From the NCBI GenBank assembly GCA_963580285.1, contig OY757023.1, positions 86,577,108-86,641,107 of the forward strand: a DNA stretch of 64,000 bases, written 5' to 3'. Shown here one piece after another: positions 10,247 to 20,469 of the stretch. Position numbers and translations under genes: made by a program. The first letter of the stretch is position 1; each line of letters opens with the position of its first letter. This DNA comes from Lucinisca nassula (Eukaryota; Mollusca; Bivalvia; Lucinida; Lucinidae). A model generated the notes under the pieces. That model was not told the origin of the DNA, ran no database searches, and saw nothing but the letters and a program-made list of their open reading frames with translations.

Positions 10247-10512
10247 AGACGGCCCCCGCCCATCGAGGCTTCAAACCGACCCGCAAACGAGTACTGGTAA
10301 ACCGCTTAGAGGAACAAGCCTGCCCAGGCAAAGCGTTGCGAGTCGGACCGTCCATGCTTATAAACTCTATTGGTTTCATTGGGCGGCAGGGCTTGAGATG
10401 TCATTTTATCTCAGTGTCGGGTAAAATTCCCACAAAATTGGAAGCAACGTCTCTGAAATGATTTTTATTGTGTTAACGGGGACGTTAAACCTCAAATCAA
10501 ACAAACAAACAT
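10247..10512 (+). mobile_element. SINE type 1 copy with (CAAA)n tail
   Basis: Contains CCCCCGCCCATCGAGGCTTC, GAGTACTGGTAAACCGCTTA, TTGGTTTCATTGGGCGGCAG, CAAAATTGGAAGCAACGTCTC and GACGTTAAACCTCAAATCAA, ending in CAAACAAACAAAC. An internal segment is deleted relative to 60462-60762. About a dozen copies occur in the window, in both orientations. Confidence 0.8.
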
Positions 10513-10689
10513 AACCTCCGTACGAAACGGGTTGGTGTGTTTCATACCCCTTGCGACTACATGAATTCAATTTATTTATTCTAATAACAAACTAAATCAA
10601 AGACATTTTTTGTCATACAAATAATATTCATTTATTCATATTTTGATATCATCATACCTAAAAACTTACCTTCGGGATCGTTCAACAAG

Positions 10690-10800
10690 CCTATTTCCTA
10701 CCTTTTCCTGGACATGCTTGTACGTAAGTGGTTTACCAGTACAGTGCACATTCTTTCGCATGAAACTGACAACTGCCCTTCTTGAATCAGCGGAAGAGTC
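10690..10800 (-). mobile_element. SINE type 2 fragment
   Basis: TTTTCCTGGACATGCTTGTA, GTGGTTTACCAGTACAGTG and CTGCCCTTCTTGAATCAGCG match the body of 8526-8838 (reverse orientation). Head and tail are absent. Confidence 0.7.
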
Positions 10801-10899
10801 AAAGGAAAGTCTATTGTCGGCCGATACTGACACTGAATTTAGCAGAAGTAATTCATATTTTTATGCAACGGCTTCACTCCTTGATTTATATCACCTTCA

Positions 10900-12400
10900 A
10901 AACGTGTTTATTAGAGTTTATTACTCAGCCCATTTTAAATATGGGATTTATAAACCGAGGGGGGTTGAACATCCGATAAAGAAACGAGTGCGCTTGCGCA
11001 CGAGTTTCTTTGTCGGATGTTCAACCCGCCGATGTTTATAAATCCCATATTCTAAATAGGCTGAGTCAATAAACTGTATATTACATGCATTTGATAGAGC
11101 TTATGGATCACTTTGCATCTGATTCTATGTAGAGTTCACTCTTAACATACAGTCAATGAAAAAGGTAGTGGGCACAGTGACACATAAGCTGACTGAAACA
11201 AAAACTGTATAGACGCCATCTTGAAAGCGCTTCCTGTTATAATGAATGCACACAGAAGAAATAAAGCTATTATAGTGATAAAACAATTAAAATGCGAGAG
11301 AACGGTAACCAAAAGTACCCCTTATTCAGTAGTTATGCCCAGACAATCTTTATTTCAACGTTGCATCTGACTCGAACGTCACGCATTCTGAACGTATGTT
11401 GATATCTTCTTAGCCGCCTTTTGGATGACGTCATGAATAACGTCGACGTATCTGAAACTTCCCCGCGTTCGAATATTGCGATTCCACTGCAAAAGCAGTA
11501 CCTTGCACCTTGTGCCAAAAGTAGTTCCAGCTACAAAGGGATTTATTTCTCCGGCTAAGAGGAAATATATCTTCTTAGCAAAAAGGAAAATATCAAGTTT
11601 ATGTCTGACAGAAATCATGGTATTTCTGTGTTATGCATGTAATATATATAGATTATTCATTCTCCTAGTTGAAATATGGGATTTATAAACCGAGGGAGGT
11701 AAAACAATCCGATAAAGAAACGAGTGCGAAGCACGAGTTTCTTTAACGGATTGTTTTACCTCCCGAGGTTTATAAATCCCATATTTCAAATAGGAGAAAT
11801 GTATAATCTGTATATTACATGCACTTCCATAGACTTTTAGGAGAGTTTGGATCTTGAATTTTGGATCTGAATGCCCGTTCAGTTGACTGTTTACAGCTCA
11901 TGTAAACGGTTCAATCGGCGAAGTGTTACAGAATCTGGGTGGAAGAACAACTGGATGGGCGCCATTTTGAAAGCGCTTTCTACAGTTTTGAACAAAAATA
12001 GAAGAAACAAAGTGTTTCAGTGATAAAACAAGTAAAACGTTAGATTAAATAAAGCAAAACTTACATCCTAATCAATGGTCATATCCATGTTTTCTTTTGT
12101 TTCAGCGTTGCATCCGACTCAAACGTCACGCATTCTGAACGTCTGTTGATATTTCTTAGACGCCATTACAATGACGTCATGAATAACGTCGCCGTGATTG
12201 AAACTTTCCCGCGTTTGAATAGAACAATTTCACTGCAAAGCGGTATCTCGTATCTTGTACATAAAGTAGTTCCAGCTGAAGGGATTTATTTCCCCGGCTA
12301 AGAGGAAATATTTCTTCTTAGCAAAAAGGAAAATACCATGTTATTGTCTGATAGAAATCATGGTATTTCTCTGTTATGCATGTAATATAATATATTATTT
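10900..12400. repeat. Tandem duplication (period about 0.75 kb), each unit led by a long hairpin
   Basis: Two units of about 740-760 bp lie head to tail. Each opens with a near-perfect palindrome: 10925-11080 and 11665-11810, arms AAATATGGGATTTATAAACC and GATAAAGAAACGAGTGCG. Each then carries CGTCACGCATTCTGAACGT, ATGACGTCATGAATAACGTC, GGCTAAGAGGAAATAT and AATCATGGTATTTCT. The stem sequences differ between the hairpins (GAACATCCG against AAACAATCCG) but remain paired. No long frame is present. It could be one repetitive element inserted twice or a local duplication. Confidence 0.75.
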
Positions 12401-12486
12401 AAAAAAAAAAACGTCGCTTTTGACAAGGCTGTCATAATCTAAAAAAAAGGCAGCTGCAGTTCAAGATATAGTCAAAAACAGCGCTG

Positions 12487-12757
12487 CATTAGGAAAACAC
12501 GCCTATACATGTACAAATACATTGTTAATTTTACCGCCGTAAAAATGTAAAATTTAAGATGAAAAATTGTGATATTTTTCTCATTTTTACTCAAAATATA
12601 GATTGTGGGTACACGTTAGAACCGGCGGTTCTAACGAGTACCTACAATCTATATTTTAGAGCAGAAATAAGAAAAATAAGGTTTACCCCCTGAAAACCCC
12701 AGTTTTACAATATCAAAATGGGGTTTAAGGGGGTCAACGTTTTCTTGATGAGTTCGG
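12487..12757 (+). mobile_element. Family A foldback, hairpin centre deleted
   Basis: It runs from CATTAGGAAAACACGCC to AACGTTTTCTTGATG. The hairpin reads GTTAGAACCGGCGGTTCTAAC, so the CCTC-GAGG tip has been lost symmetrically while the stem stays paired. Confidence 0.78.
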
Positions 12758-13127
12758 TCGGTAGGCTGAAAAGTGCCACTTTATATACGGTATACAATGA
12801 ATGAGTTGCAACTATTTGTTCTTCCTAATACAGAATAATACTCGTATAAAACACTCAGGCTTTCTTACAAATGCGCACGTACACCATTACAATCAAAGCG
12901 CCAAAGACACTGACATGAAAGATTCTATGAGACAATCATAACACTGTGAAACCTTTCTAAAAAGACCTTCAAATTTAGAAAGGTAGTTCGGCAAATTCCA
13001 ATATATTATTTATTTGCAGATGTCTATAGACCGGTGGTATTATGAAACACCATTCGATGTTTCAAATTTTTGAAAGAAACTATTTACGTTTTCAAAACCA
13101 AACATTAAAATTCAAGTTTTAACAATG
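12758..13127. other. No recognisable feature
   Basis: A/T-rich sequence. I see no gene or repeat in it. Confidence 0.4.
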
Positions 13128-13970
13128 CTACTGTCCATAAGTAACAGTTTTTGTCTGGTCGGTTCTGGACACCTCTACACAAAGATACTCTATGGGAAAG
13201 AGATCGGAGGAGAAAGGCTGCCTAGTCCAGTACATGAATTCCATTGGCTTGAAGACATTTTTGAGTAAGAACAGCACTATGAGCCCGCTCGTAATCCTGC
13301 TGGATAAGATATCCCGGACTCTGAGCGTAAACAAATAAATGGAACCGTGTGAGGCCGAAGCACTTAATTGATGTAACGTCTTGCGGTTCAATCCACGTCT
13401 CAGCTATGATCTTGAATATTCTTAATGACACTAAGCTGCGTTCGCTAACTACACGCAATAGCTCGCCACACAATTATGCTTATTTCACCCGATATGTCAT
13501 GCTCTATTACGCATGCGTCGCCTCGGCATACCTTACACCTATACGTCGAAACACCCGGAAACGACAACCGGCGTGATTCACGCTGAAGTGCGATTTGTCA
13601 CTGAAACGCATATGTCAGTCGATTAGACGCCAAATTACGTATTTCATGCACTAGCGTAAGTGTTCCGTACTGTGTCGACCCGTTAACTTTGGTCACGACA
13701 GGGACGTCTAGCTCTCAAACGTGCATCGCATAAGGGCGACGATCAGTGTCAGTGCTTATTAGTCGGTAGTTGAGACCCCTTGTTTATCTATAGGTACAGT
13801 GTAGCAGCTGCCGGCGGAAATCTGTTTCGCATATGCGTCTGACGGTCGAATCGATCTTGACGTACGGACGTCGGTCTTCGCTACGTCGACGTCCGCTAGC
13901 GTCTTCTGGATATACATGTAGTAAGATGTCGCTCCAATAGACGATAGATCACACACATATGGCACCAAAA
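13128..13970 (-). pseudogene. Tc1-like transposase relic
   Basis: Pieces of a Tc1/IS630-type transposase occur in more than one frame. FSDKSHFSVNHAGCRFRVFR at about 13520-13600 matches the first catalytic Asp region. QQDYERAHSAVLTQ holds the second Asp (normally QQDNARPH). SSDLFPIEYLCVEV holds the third acidic residue (normally SPDLNPIEHLW). An upstream basic segment (RRPYVKIDSTVRR) fits the linker. Several stops and frameshifts, plus substitutions of W and P in conserved motifs, show that it is long dead. No terminal repeats were identified. Confidence 0.75.
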
Positions 13971-14344
13971 ATCAGAGTCAACGTCATCGGCTTTCCGACC
14001 AGCTTCTAACTGTCCAGGGGACACGCTTTGTAAACGATCCTTTAATGAAAAATGTTGCAATACGCTCTCACTAAATGCTTTTTTATAACAAAGTTCAGTT
14101 TCTAGGCACGACCTTACATTACACATCAAAAGTTTGATCCTGAACATGTGGTTTCTATCCGTACTGGTGTGAGGGTGGTGCACAGCATCGACGTGGCCGG
14201 ACTGATAACCAGACGTTGATTGTTTTAACCTTTTTAGCTTAAGGGCGTGGTGCCTAAGTGTGTTGTAATCGTTTGGTTTCAGAATCAAAGCACTGAGAGT
14301 GTGGGGTGAAGGTTGGAGTAATAGGCCTGGGCTGAGATTTAAAC

Positions 14345-14640
14345 TGTTTTATTACCCCCATGTTTTTCAACGAAAAAGTGGGGATATTGTTATCGCCTCC
14401 GTCCGTCTGTCCGTCTGTCTGTCCGGCTATCTCCTCCTAAACCGTTAGCCGGAATTCAACCAAATTTGGTATGCGAGTTGCTTACATGAATGGCTTGCGC
14501 AAGAGCACATTTTTTGTCCCCGCCCACAGGGGCCCTGGGGAGGGGTCAAAAGGTCAAATTTTGACCTACTGTGGAGAAAACGTGGGGATTTGCGATGGCT
14601 TGCCATCGACTGCGCGCTCTAGTTTAACTTTGAAATTCCA
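14345..14640 (+). repeat. Cassette with hairpin start and GTCC run
   Basis: It starts CCCCATGTTTTTCAACGAAA then AAGTGGGGATATTG (a loose hairpin). GTCC/GTCT repeats follow at about 14399-14425, then TCCTCCTAAACCGTTAGCCG and a terminal GGCTTGCCATCGACTGCGCG-CTCTAG segment. The same architecture and words recur at 57981-58345. Frames in it come from repeats. Confidence 0.65.
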
Positions 14641-15730
14641 AACAAATAGTGAAGATTTTGATAAGAAGACGCGTTCGGCAGCGTTTGATCTTGGTCTTCA
14701 CTGCTTGCCAAGCTCACCCTATGATTCCAGGATAACCCTCTTCCGTCTTATGGAATACCCCGATCTCACTGCGGCTATTTTCTACAAGACAAAAAGTTAT
14801 TCTGATAAGTCAGTGATAGTCACGTAGACAATAGCACTGAAGCGTTTTACTTATTATCAACTCCGGGTGGAATGCCAAACGATCAACCCAAACATAGCCG
14901 CGTCGTTTGTCAGTGTTGGGTACATGTAAGTGTTATCTGTAAAATCTGCACATGAATCAAATGTTGGATCTGGCAAACAATGTAAACTCAGTTCAAAACC
15001 CATACAACACGGTGTTGATATTGTTCTACACTTTTTTGCATAAGTTACTAACATCTTAAGTTTAAACTAATCAGTCCAAGTCCCCGTTCAAGGCAAGTCT
15101 GCATTTAGAGACAATCGGCTTGAGTGTTGTCAGTGCTTTGATTTATTCATCTGGAGTGCACTCTTCCATCACTTAAGTTGAGATCGTCCATTCTGCTAAA
15201 TATATGGCACCTAGAATTATATCACAGGACCTACACTAAGTATCTGTACCATATTCAAGGGTTGAAAGGGACAGCCTTTCTTTTCAATTTTTCCACGCAA
15301 AGTCAACATACACCTAAGGTGTAACTGACCTAAACTTGACCTCGAAAGTCAGAAAGAAAACCCATTAATATTCTTGTCTACAGCTGACCTGGTCCAACAG
15401 CAGGCTGGTCTTTAAGGATTAAATATTGACAGCACTGATAGAAAACATTGTAAAACCTGAGCAGACTGTTGATCAGACGCCGCATTGATCTGGGTATACA
15501 GATCGCATGATGCAGCTGATTCATATGAAATGCTGAATCGTCAAGTCGTCTGCTTCAAAAGTTTGTATTACGCTTACAAGATAACTAATACGCTTGTAAA
15601 ATTTTGATTACTGCGTCAAACCAGACTACATTTTGTGCGGACTCATATTTCTATGGCGGTCAAAGCCGGAAGAAAAAGCCTGAATTACTTTAAACGTGCA
15701 GCACAGCAAGAATAAACAGATGGAATCTGT
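14641..15730. repeat. Scattered degraded hairpin-D remnants
   Basis: Fragments such as GCGTTTGATCTTGGTCTTCA near 14680 and ATCAGACGCCGCATTGATCT near 15473 match parts of the repeated hairpin seen intact at 35168-35237. I see no gene in the rest of this stretch. Confidence 0.4.
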
Positions 15731-16010
15731 CATTAAAAATACGCCTATTCAAATACAGTGTAACCTTTACCGCCAAAAAAAAATTGAAAATCTTAAGATG
15801 AAAACTTGTGATATTTTCTTATTTCTGCTCAAAATATAGATTGTTGATACTCGTTAGAGCCGCCGCATCGAGGCGGTTCTAACGAGTACCCACAATATAT
15901 ATTTTAGAGCAGAAATAAGAAAAATAAGGTTTACCCCTGTTAACCCCAGTTTTACCATATAAAAGTGGGATTCAAGGGGGTCAAAATTATATAGCCATGT
16001 TTTCGTGATG
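15731..16010 (+). mobile_element. Family A foldback, full length
   Basis: It runs from CATTAAAAATACGCC to CATGTTTTCGTGATG. The left hairpin arm reads TTAGAGCCGCC while the right reads GGCGGTTCTAA, giving a G-T wobble where other copies have A-T or G-C pairs. Confidence 0.8.
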
Positions 16011-16723
16011 TTATGTATATATAGTTTGTGCGATTTAAACAGCCACCCTCAACTACATTTCAAGATGTAGTCAAACACAGTTCAAGATGTAGTCAAACAC
16101 AGCTCCAGTTCGGTCGGTAAGCTGATAAGTTTACACAAAGAGTGAGTTGCGACTCCTTATACAGAATAATACCCCGAGAGGCACCATGATCTTGTTGATC
16201 CGTACAATGTGGCCATTTCCAGAATTATTTCTGATGTGTTTGCCAATGGAAAGCCATAGGAAGACTTCCAAAATCTCGGACATACCCTTCTCGGCATTTA
16301 CTCCTTTACTTCGTTCGGGTCGATAGGCATGGTAGGCAAAGCTTGCTTACCAAGTAATGCTTACTATCCTAGGACGCCTGATTACACTCTTCTGGAGTTC
16401 ATGTTTGTTGGCCATTTGCCTATGGATTAATGACTTTGGATTAACGCTTTGGTACATCGACCTTAACTACTTAAGAATAGTTAAGAGTAAGACAAGACGT
16501 TTTCCAACCTAATCATCCATCTTTTGACTGATTCCAAGTTCTGTAACGGAAGGTCAGAGGTTTTTCTCGGGAACCTCCGGTTTTCGCCCGTCACCGATTA
16601 ACGATCGGCTCGAAATAAGTGAAATAATCTTAAAAAAAGAAAACTAAATAAATAAATAAATAAATAAATAAAAATACCAAATAGATCAGACAGGAACCTC
16701 AATAGACGAATCTTTTAAAGAAA

Positions 16724-16987
16724 TCATTAAGATAACACATCCGTGTGATAAAGTGCACTCTTTCATACTTCTAATGAAAATTTGTGATATTTTTCTTATT
16801 TATACGCCAAACATAGGTTTTTGGTGCTAGTTAGAACCGCCTCATCGAGGCGGTTCTAACGAGAACCCACAACCTATGTTTTGGAGCAGAAATAAGAAAA
16901 ATAATGTATACCCCCGTAAACTCCAGTTTTCTCTGTATAAAGTAGGGTATAGAGCGACGTCCATTTCACGGAATTGTTAACGTGATG
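16724..16987 (+). mobile_element. Family B foldback, full length
   Basis: It begins CATTAAGATAACACATCCGTG, carries GTTAGAACCGCCTCATCGAG and its complement at the centre, then CACAACCTATGTTTTGGAGC, and ends ACGGAATTGTTAACGTGATG. Family B shares its first bases, the GTGATATTTTTCTTATTT segment and the hairpin with family A, but the outer arms differ. Confidence 0.82.
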
Positions 16988-17099
16988 TATTTAAGTTGGT
17001 CTGAGATATTTAGCGTTAATGTCATATTCAAGGTCAAATATGAAAAATTGTGCAAAAATTCACTGTTTGGCAGGATATCTTCTAGTATTTCTGGCGAAA

Positions 17100-17235
17100 A
17101 AAATGTGCACTGTACTGGTTAACGGCTTACGTATAAGCCTGCCCAGGAATAGAGTGGATGGGTAAACTGGCCGGCTAAAAATGACTTAAAATAGTGTTGA
17201 CTGGGCCGTTCAACTCCAATTCAAACAAACAAACA
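17100..17235 (+). mobile_element. SINE type 2 fragment with (CAAA)n tail
   Basis: GCACTGTACTGGTTAACGGC, GCCTGCCCAGGAATAGAGTG and TAGTGTTGACTGGGCCGTTC, then CAAACAAACAAACAAA. The tRNA head is missing. Confidence 0.75.
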
Positions 17236-17309
17236 AATTCTAATATCAGTAAAAAGCTATTAGTACTCATTTGCTTTTTTATGTATGAAAGATGTATATC
17301 GTTTATCGT

Positions 17310-17598
17310 CCCCGTCAACACAGTGTAGGTCATTTTGGAGACGTTGCTTCCAATTTTGTGGGACTTTTACCCGACATTGAGATGAAATGACATCTCAAGC
17401 TCTGCCGCCCAATGAAACCAATAGAGTTTATATGCATGGATGGTCCGACTCGCAACACTTTTCCTGGGCAGGCTTCTCTAAGCAGTTTACCAGTATTCAT
17501 GTGCGGTCGGTTTCAGCTCTGCGTGGAAACATCATGCAGTCCAATCTATTTCTTCAAGCCCCGATGGGCGGGGCCATGGAAGGGCTTGAGATGTTAAG
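17310..17598 (-). mobile_element. SINE type 1 copy
   Basis: Reverse orientation: CCCGTCAACACAGTGTAGG, TTGCTTCCAATTTTGTGGGA, CCGCCCAATGAAACCAATAG, TCAGCTCTGCGTGGAA and TTTCTTCAAGCCCCGATGGG. The open frame here is SINE sequence, not a gene. Confidence 0.8.
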
Positions 17599-17602
17599 TA
17601 TT

Positions 17603-17904
17603 AATAACATGCCTATATAATTTTGACCCCCTTGATCCCCACTTTAATATAGAAAAACTAGGGTTTACAGGGGTAAACCTTATTTTCCTTATTTCTCCCC
17701 TAAAACATAGATTGTGGGTACGCGTTAGAACCGCCTCATCGGGGAACGCGTTAGAACCGCCTCGATGAGGCGGTTCTAACGAGTACCCACAATCTATGTT
17801 TTGTGCAGAACTAAGAAAAATATCGCAATTTTTTCATCTTAAAATGTCCGTTTTTCCCGCCGTAAAACTTACACGATATTTGTATAGACGTGTTTTCGTA
17901 ATGG
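17603..17904 (-). mobile_element. Family A foldback with a partly duplicated hairpin arm
   Basis: An inverted family A copy from AACATGCCTATATAATTTTG to GACGTGTTTTCGTAATG. The left arm GCGTTAGAACCGCCTCATCG is followed by GGGAACGCGTTAGAACCGCC before the normal GAGGCGGTTCTAACGAG arm. One arm has therefore been copied twice, producing an arm-arm-complement arrangement. Confidence 0.8.
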
Positions 17905-18013
17905 ACTAATAAGAGGAAGAAGGTATATGCAATATGTTTAATCTAGTCTAAGTAGCATGAGTATATGCCAAATAAGTAAGGTTCTAAAGCGTTTTATTGG
18001 TCATGTAAATCTA

Positions 18014-18390
18014 CAGTAGAACTTCATTGGCTCGAACCCCGATAGTTCGCTTACTATGGATGAGTCGAACCTGTTCTTGAGTCCACGGGGAATTCCTCCA
18101 AATACGATAAAAGGATAAATTAGAGAGATTTTCTTCTTTTATCTTGCAAATGTATGCTGTATGTACTCATTGTATGCTGTTTGTACTCATTAGAATCGCC
18201 TCGATGACGCGATTCTAATGAGTACACACAAACTACATTCATATGGAACACCGAAAAGATATCCGGGCCACAGTTATTTCTGTTATGCCTCCTGGTATTG
18301 CATATATAGTAACCTTCAGTGGCTCGAACTACTGCTGTCGCAAACAAGTTTTCATGGTCCCAAAGGGGTCGAATCATTAAAGTTCGACCG
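18014..18390 (+). mobile_element. Family C: Tc1-ended MITE carrying the shared hairpin
   Basis: The ends are CAGTAGAACTTCATTGGC and AAGTTCGACCG, flanked by TA (18012-18013 and 18391-18392), with an inverted GGCTCGAAC motif inside. At the centre is a version of the shared hairpin: GTACTCATTAGAATCGCCTC with GCGATTCTAATGAGTAC. The GTATGCTGT-GTACTCATT arm start is duplicated just before it. No coding sequence. The sister copy is 25118-25464. Confidence 0.75.
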
Positions 18391-18468
18391 TAGGAAGGTA
18401 ATTTTACCAGAATCGGATATACTGACTTATAATATGAATGTCTTTATTTTCTGAGGATAACATATTAA

Positions 18469-18700
18469 GGGGAATGGGAACACCTTCAGGGGAGGCAACT
18501 CCTGCAAAAGTTTTTTGTCTCCCATGTCAATAGGGGTCAACTCTTAAAGGAAAGAATTTGCTCCTAAGGAGCAAATTCTTTCCTTTAAGAGTAGACCCCT
18601 TTTTCATTGCGACAAGGCTTACAGAAAAGCGAACAGGAAGTCCCGAAAGTTGTCTCCCTTTGAAAAAATGGCGGAAAATGTCCAGGTGTTCCCATTCCCC
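18469..18700. mobile_element. TTAA-flanked MITE (piggyBac-like)
   Basis: The inverted ends GGGGAATGGGAACACCT and GGTGTTCCCATTCCCC are each bordered by TTAA (18465-18468 and 18701-18704), the target duplication characteristic of piggyBac-type elements. A central palindrome has arms GGGTCAACTCTTAAAGGAA and AGAATTTGCTCC. A second full copy is at 39476-39707 and a fragment at 33705-33750. Confidence 0.82.
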
Positions 18701-18904
18701 TTAAGTATATGATTTTATCTTACATATGGACCTCAACAATTCAATTAAAAGAAAAAAAAAAAGTACATATATATGAAAAATGTAACACATATACAATATA
18801 TACACAACTTGCTAAATGCATACGATGCAAATAATATGTTAAATGTCTAGGGAAAATCTAAGTTTTATAAAATATTGAGTAGTTATTTTGAAGAAAAAAC
18901 CCAC

Positions 18905-19090
18905 ACAATTCAGGGTGGACAACCTACGTCATAGTCACGCGACTAAAGTGTTAAGAACACCAAATTTGATTGTCAAAATCCTCCACTTCAGGTCAGAAAA
19001 CTGTCTCGTGTGCGGCACATAAGCAACGACAAATAATATGTTCAGTCCGCATGAAGCGTTTCTAACTCATCAGAATTATAACATCGAGGA
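18905..19090 (+). repeat. Left member of a 5.8-kb-spaced inverted repeat
   Basis: CAGGGTGGACAACCTACGTC, ATAGTCACGCGACTAAAGT, TGTCAAAATCCTCC, GCACATAAGCAACGACAAAT and GTTCAGTCCGCATGAAG recur inverted at 24066-24775. Roughly 170 bp is matched. It may be the terminal repeat of a large transposon or two opposed copies of a dispersed repeat. Confidence 0.6.
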
Positions 19091-19374
19091 AATAAAAATT
19101 AAACGACTACAATGGAACGACTATGTGGACTCGTCAGCATGAAACAACTGAAATACTAAAGCAAAAGAAAACCAAACAGTTAGACCCCGGTGAGCCCGAC
19201 AAGAGACAGAATACCAGGTACCAACCGACATAACCTAAAATTTAGGTAAGCCTTTACGCTGAAGCCGTCATCGAATCTGAGGCGTGAAATTAAAGAGGGA
19301 AGCAAAGTTATCAACCTTGATTGGGTTTACTATGCATGCAGTCTGTCATAAATTCTAACACAGCGCGCCTATAT

Positions 19375-19830
19375 AGGCAATGGAAAACAACTGTGTTTTA
19401 TTCTACAACAAATCACGGCTAGGAAGAGCGTGACAAGTGACGTCATTAAAAACTGCCAATTGATGACGTCACTAGTCGATTTCCTTGACGTTAGACGGTG
19501 TAACGTCATTTTCTCGCATCGAAAACGTTAGAAAAGGATGTAAATGCATGTGTTTCAGTCGTTAATTTTAGCGGGATTTCTTCTAACAATGGCGAAAAGT
19601 TGTGAGATTTTGAAGGAAACAACAACATTATTGCCGATTTTCAGCGTGTTAGAATCGAAATAGATCAGCTCTAGCTAGTGATTTGTTAGGTAATAAATCA
19701 CAGTTTGTCGGTCAGTTGTAAGTAGACAAATCACGCGCGCTACGCACTCGTGATTTGTCTTCTTTACAACTGGCCTCCAAACTGTGATTTATTACTCAAC
19801 AAATCACAGCTAGAGCTGATCTATTTCTTA
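19375..19830. repeat. Dispersed repeat with CAAATCACGCGCGCTACG hairpin
   Basis: It starts near GCGCGCCTATATAGGCAATG, contains TTCTTCTAACAATGGCG, and has paired CAAATCAC...GTGATTTG segments at 19690-19805. The same series of words occurs at 39365-39990, where a TTAA MITE has inserted into it. Confidence 0.65.
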
Positions 19831-19921
19831 AATATATGTCGTATCCAAGCTTTATATATCGATGAATGAGTTTACGAAATTGGGTACTGAGGCCTTTGCA
19901 AGCATTTATTTTTTCTGAATT

Positions 19922-20157
19922 GAGCCCCGCCAAGCGAATTTGGGTCTTCGAGCATTCCGTCATGACAAACTTTAACTGCGCATGCTCAGCCATTCAGAGG
20001 GGCCAGGGATATGGCTTTCTGTCTGATTGTTCCTCTTGATTCAATGCTTGTATGAGCGAGCAGCGAAGGTTCTGGCGAGACTGCGCGGATGCGCAGGCTC
20101 GCCTGAACCTTCGCTGCTCGCATAGGCGATAAGTACCAAAATCGCTTGACGCGGCCC
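19922..20157. mobile_element. GAGCCCCGCC MITE, copy 1 (TSD AATT)
   Basis: GAGCCCCGCCAAGCGAATTT at the left is matched inverted by the right end (AAATCGCTTGACGCGGCCC). AATT flanks both ends (19918-19921 and 20158-20161). An internal hairpin has arms GCGAGCAGCGAAGGTTCTGG and its complement. Other copies are 28047-28282 and 34625-34860. Confidence 0.82.
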
Positions 20158-20469
20158 AATTTATATACTAAGTCAACACAAAATTCGAGTTCCGATAGGC
20201 CTTGTAACAGTCTGACTGTGTAAGGCATGAAGGTCGTGTAAGTTTACAATAAATCATAATAAATAAAATCTGATTTACACATGTACATGAAGTTATAGTC
20301 TTTCAAAACGCAGTGAGACGTGACTGCACTTAAAATTTTGGACTTGTCCACGTTTTAGGTAAATCGCCTTCAGTTGGGATTTTATATTGGGCGATATTGT
20401 TTTACTGAGGATCGTACTGCATTATATTAACCACTTGTCCACGACTTCTACATTATGACATTATCAAAC

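Noticed and set aside
13896..14288. 130-codon minus-strand frame as a LINE endonuclease start
   Set aside because: Only a vague resemblance to LINE N-termini (LLMCNVRS); no catalytic motifs follow.
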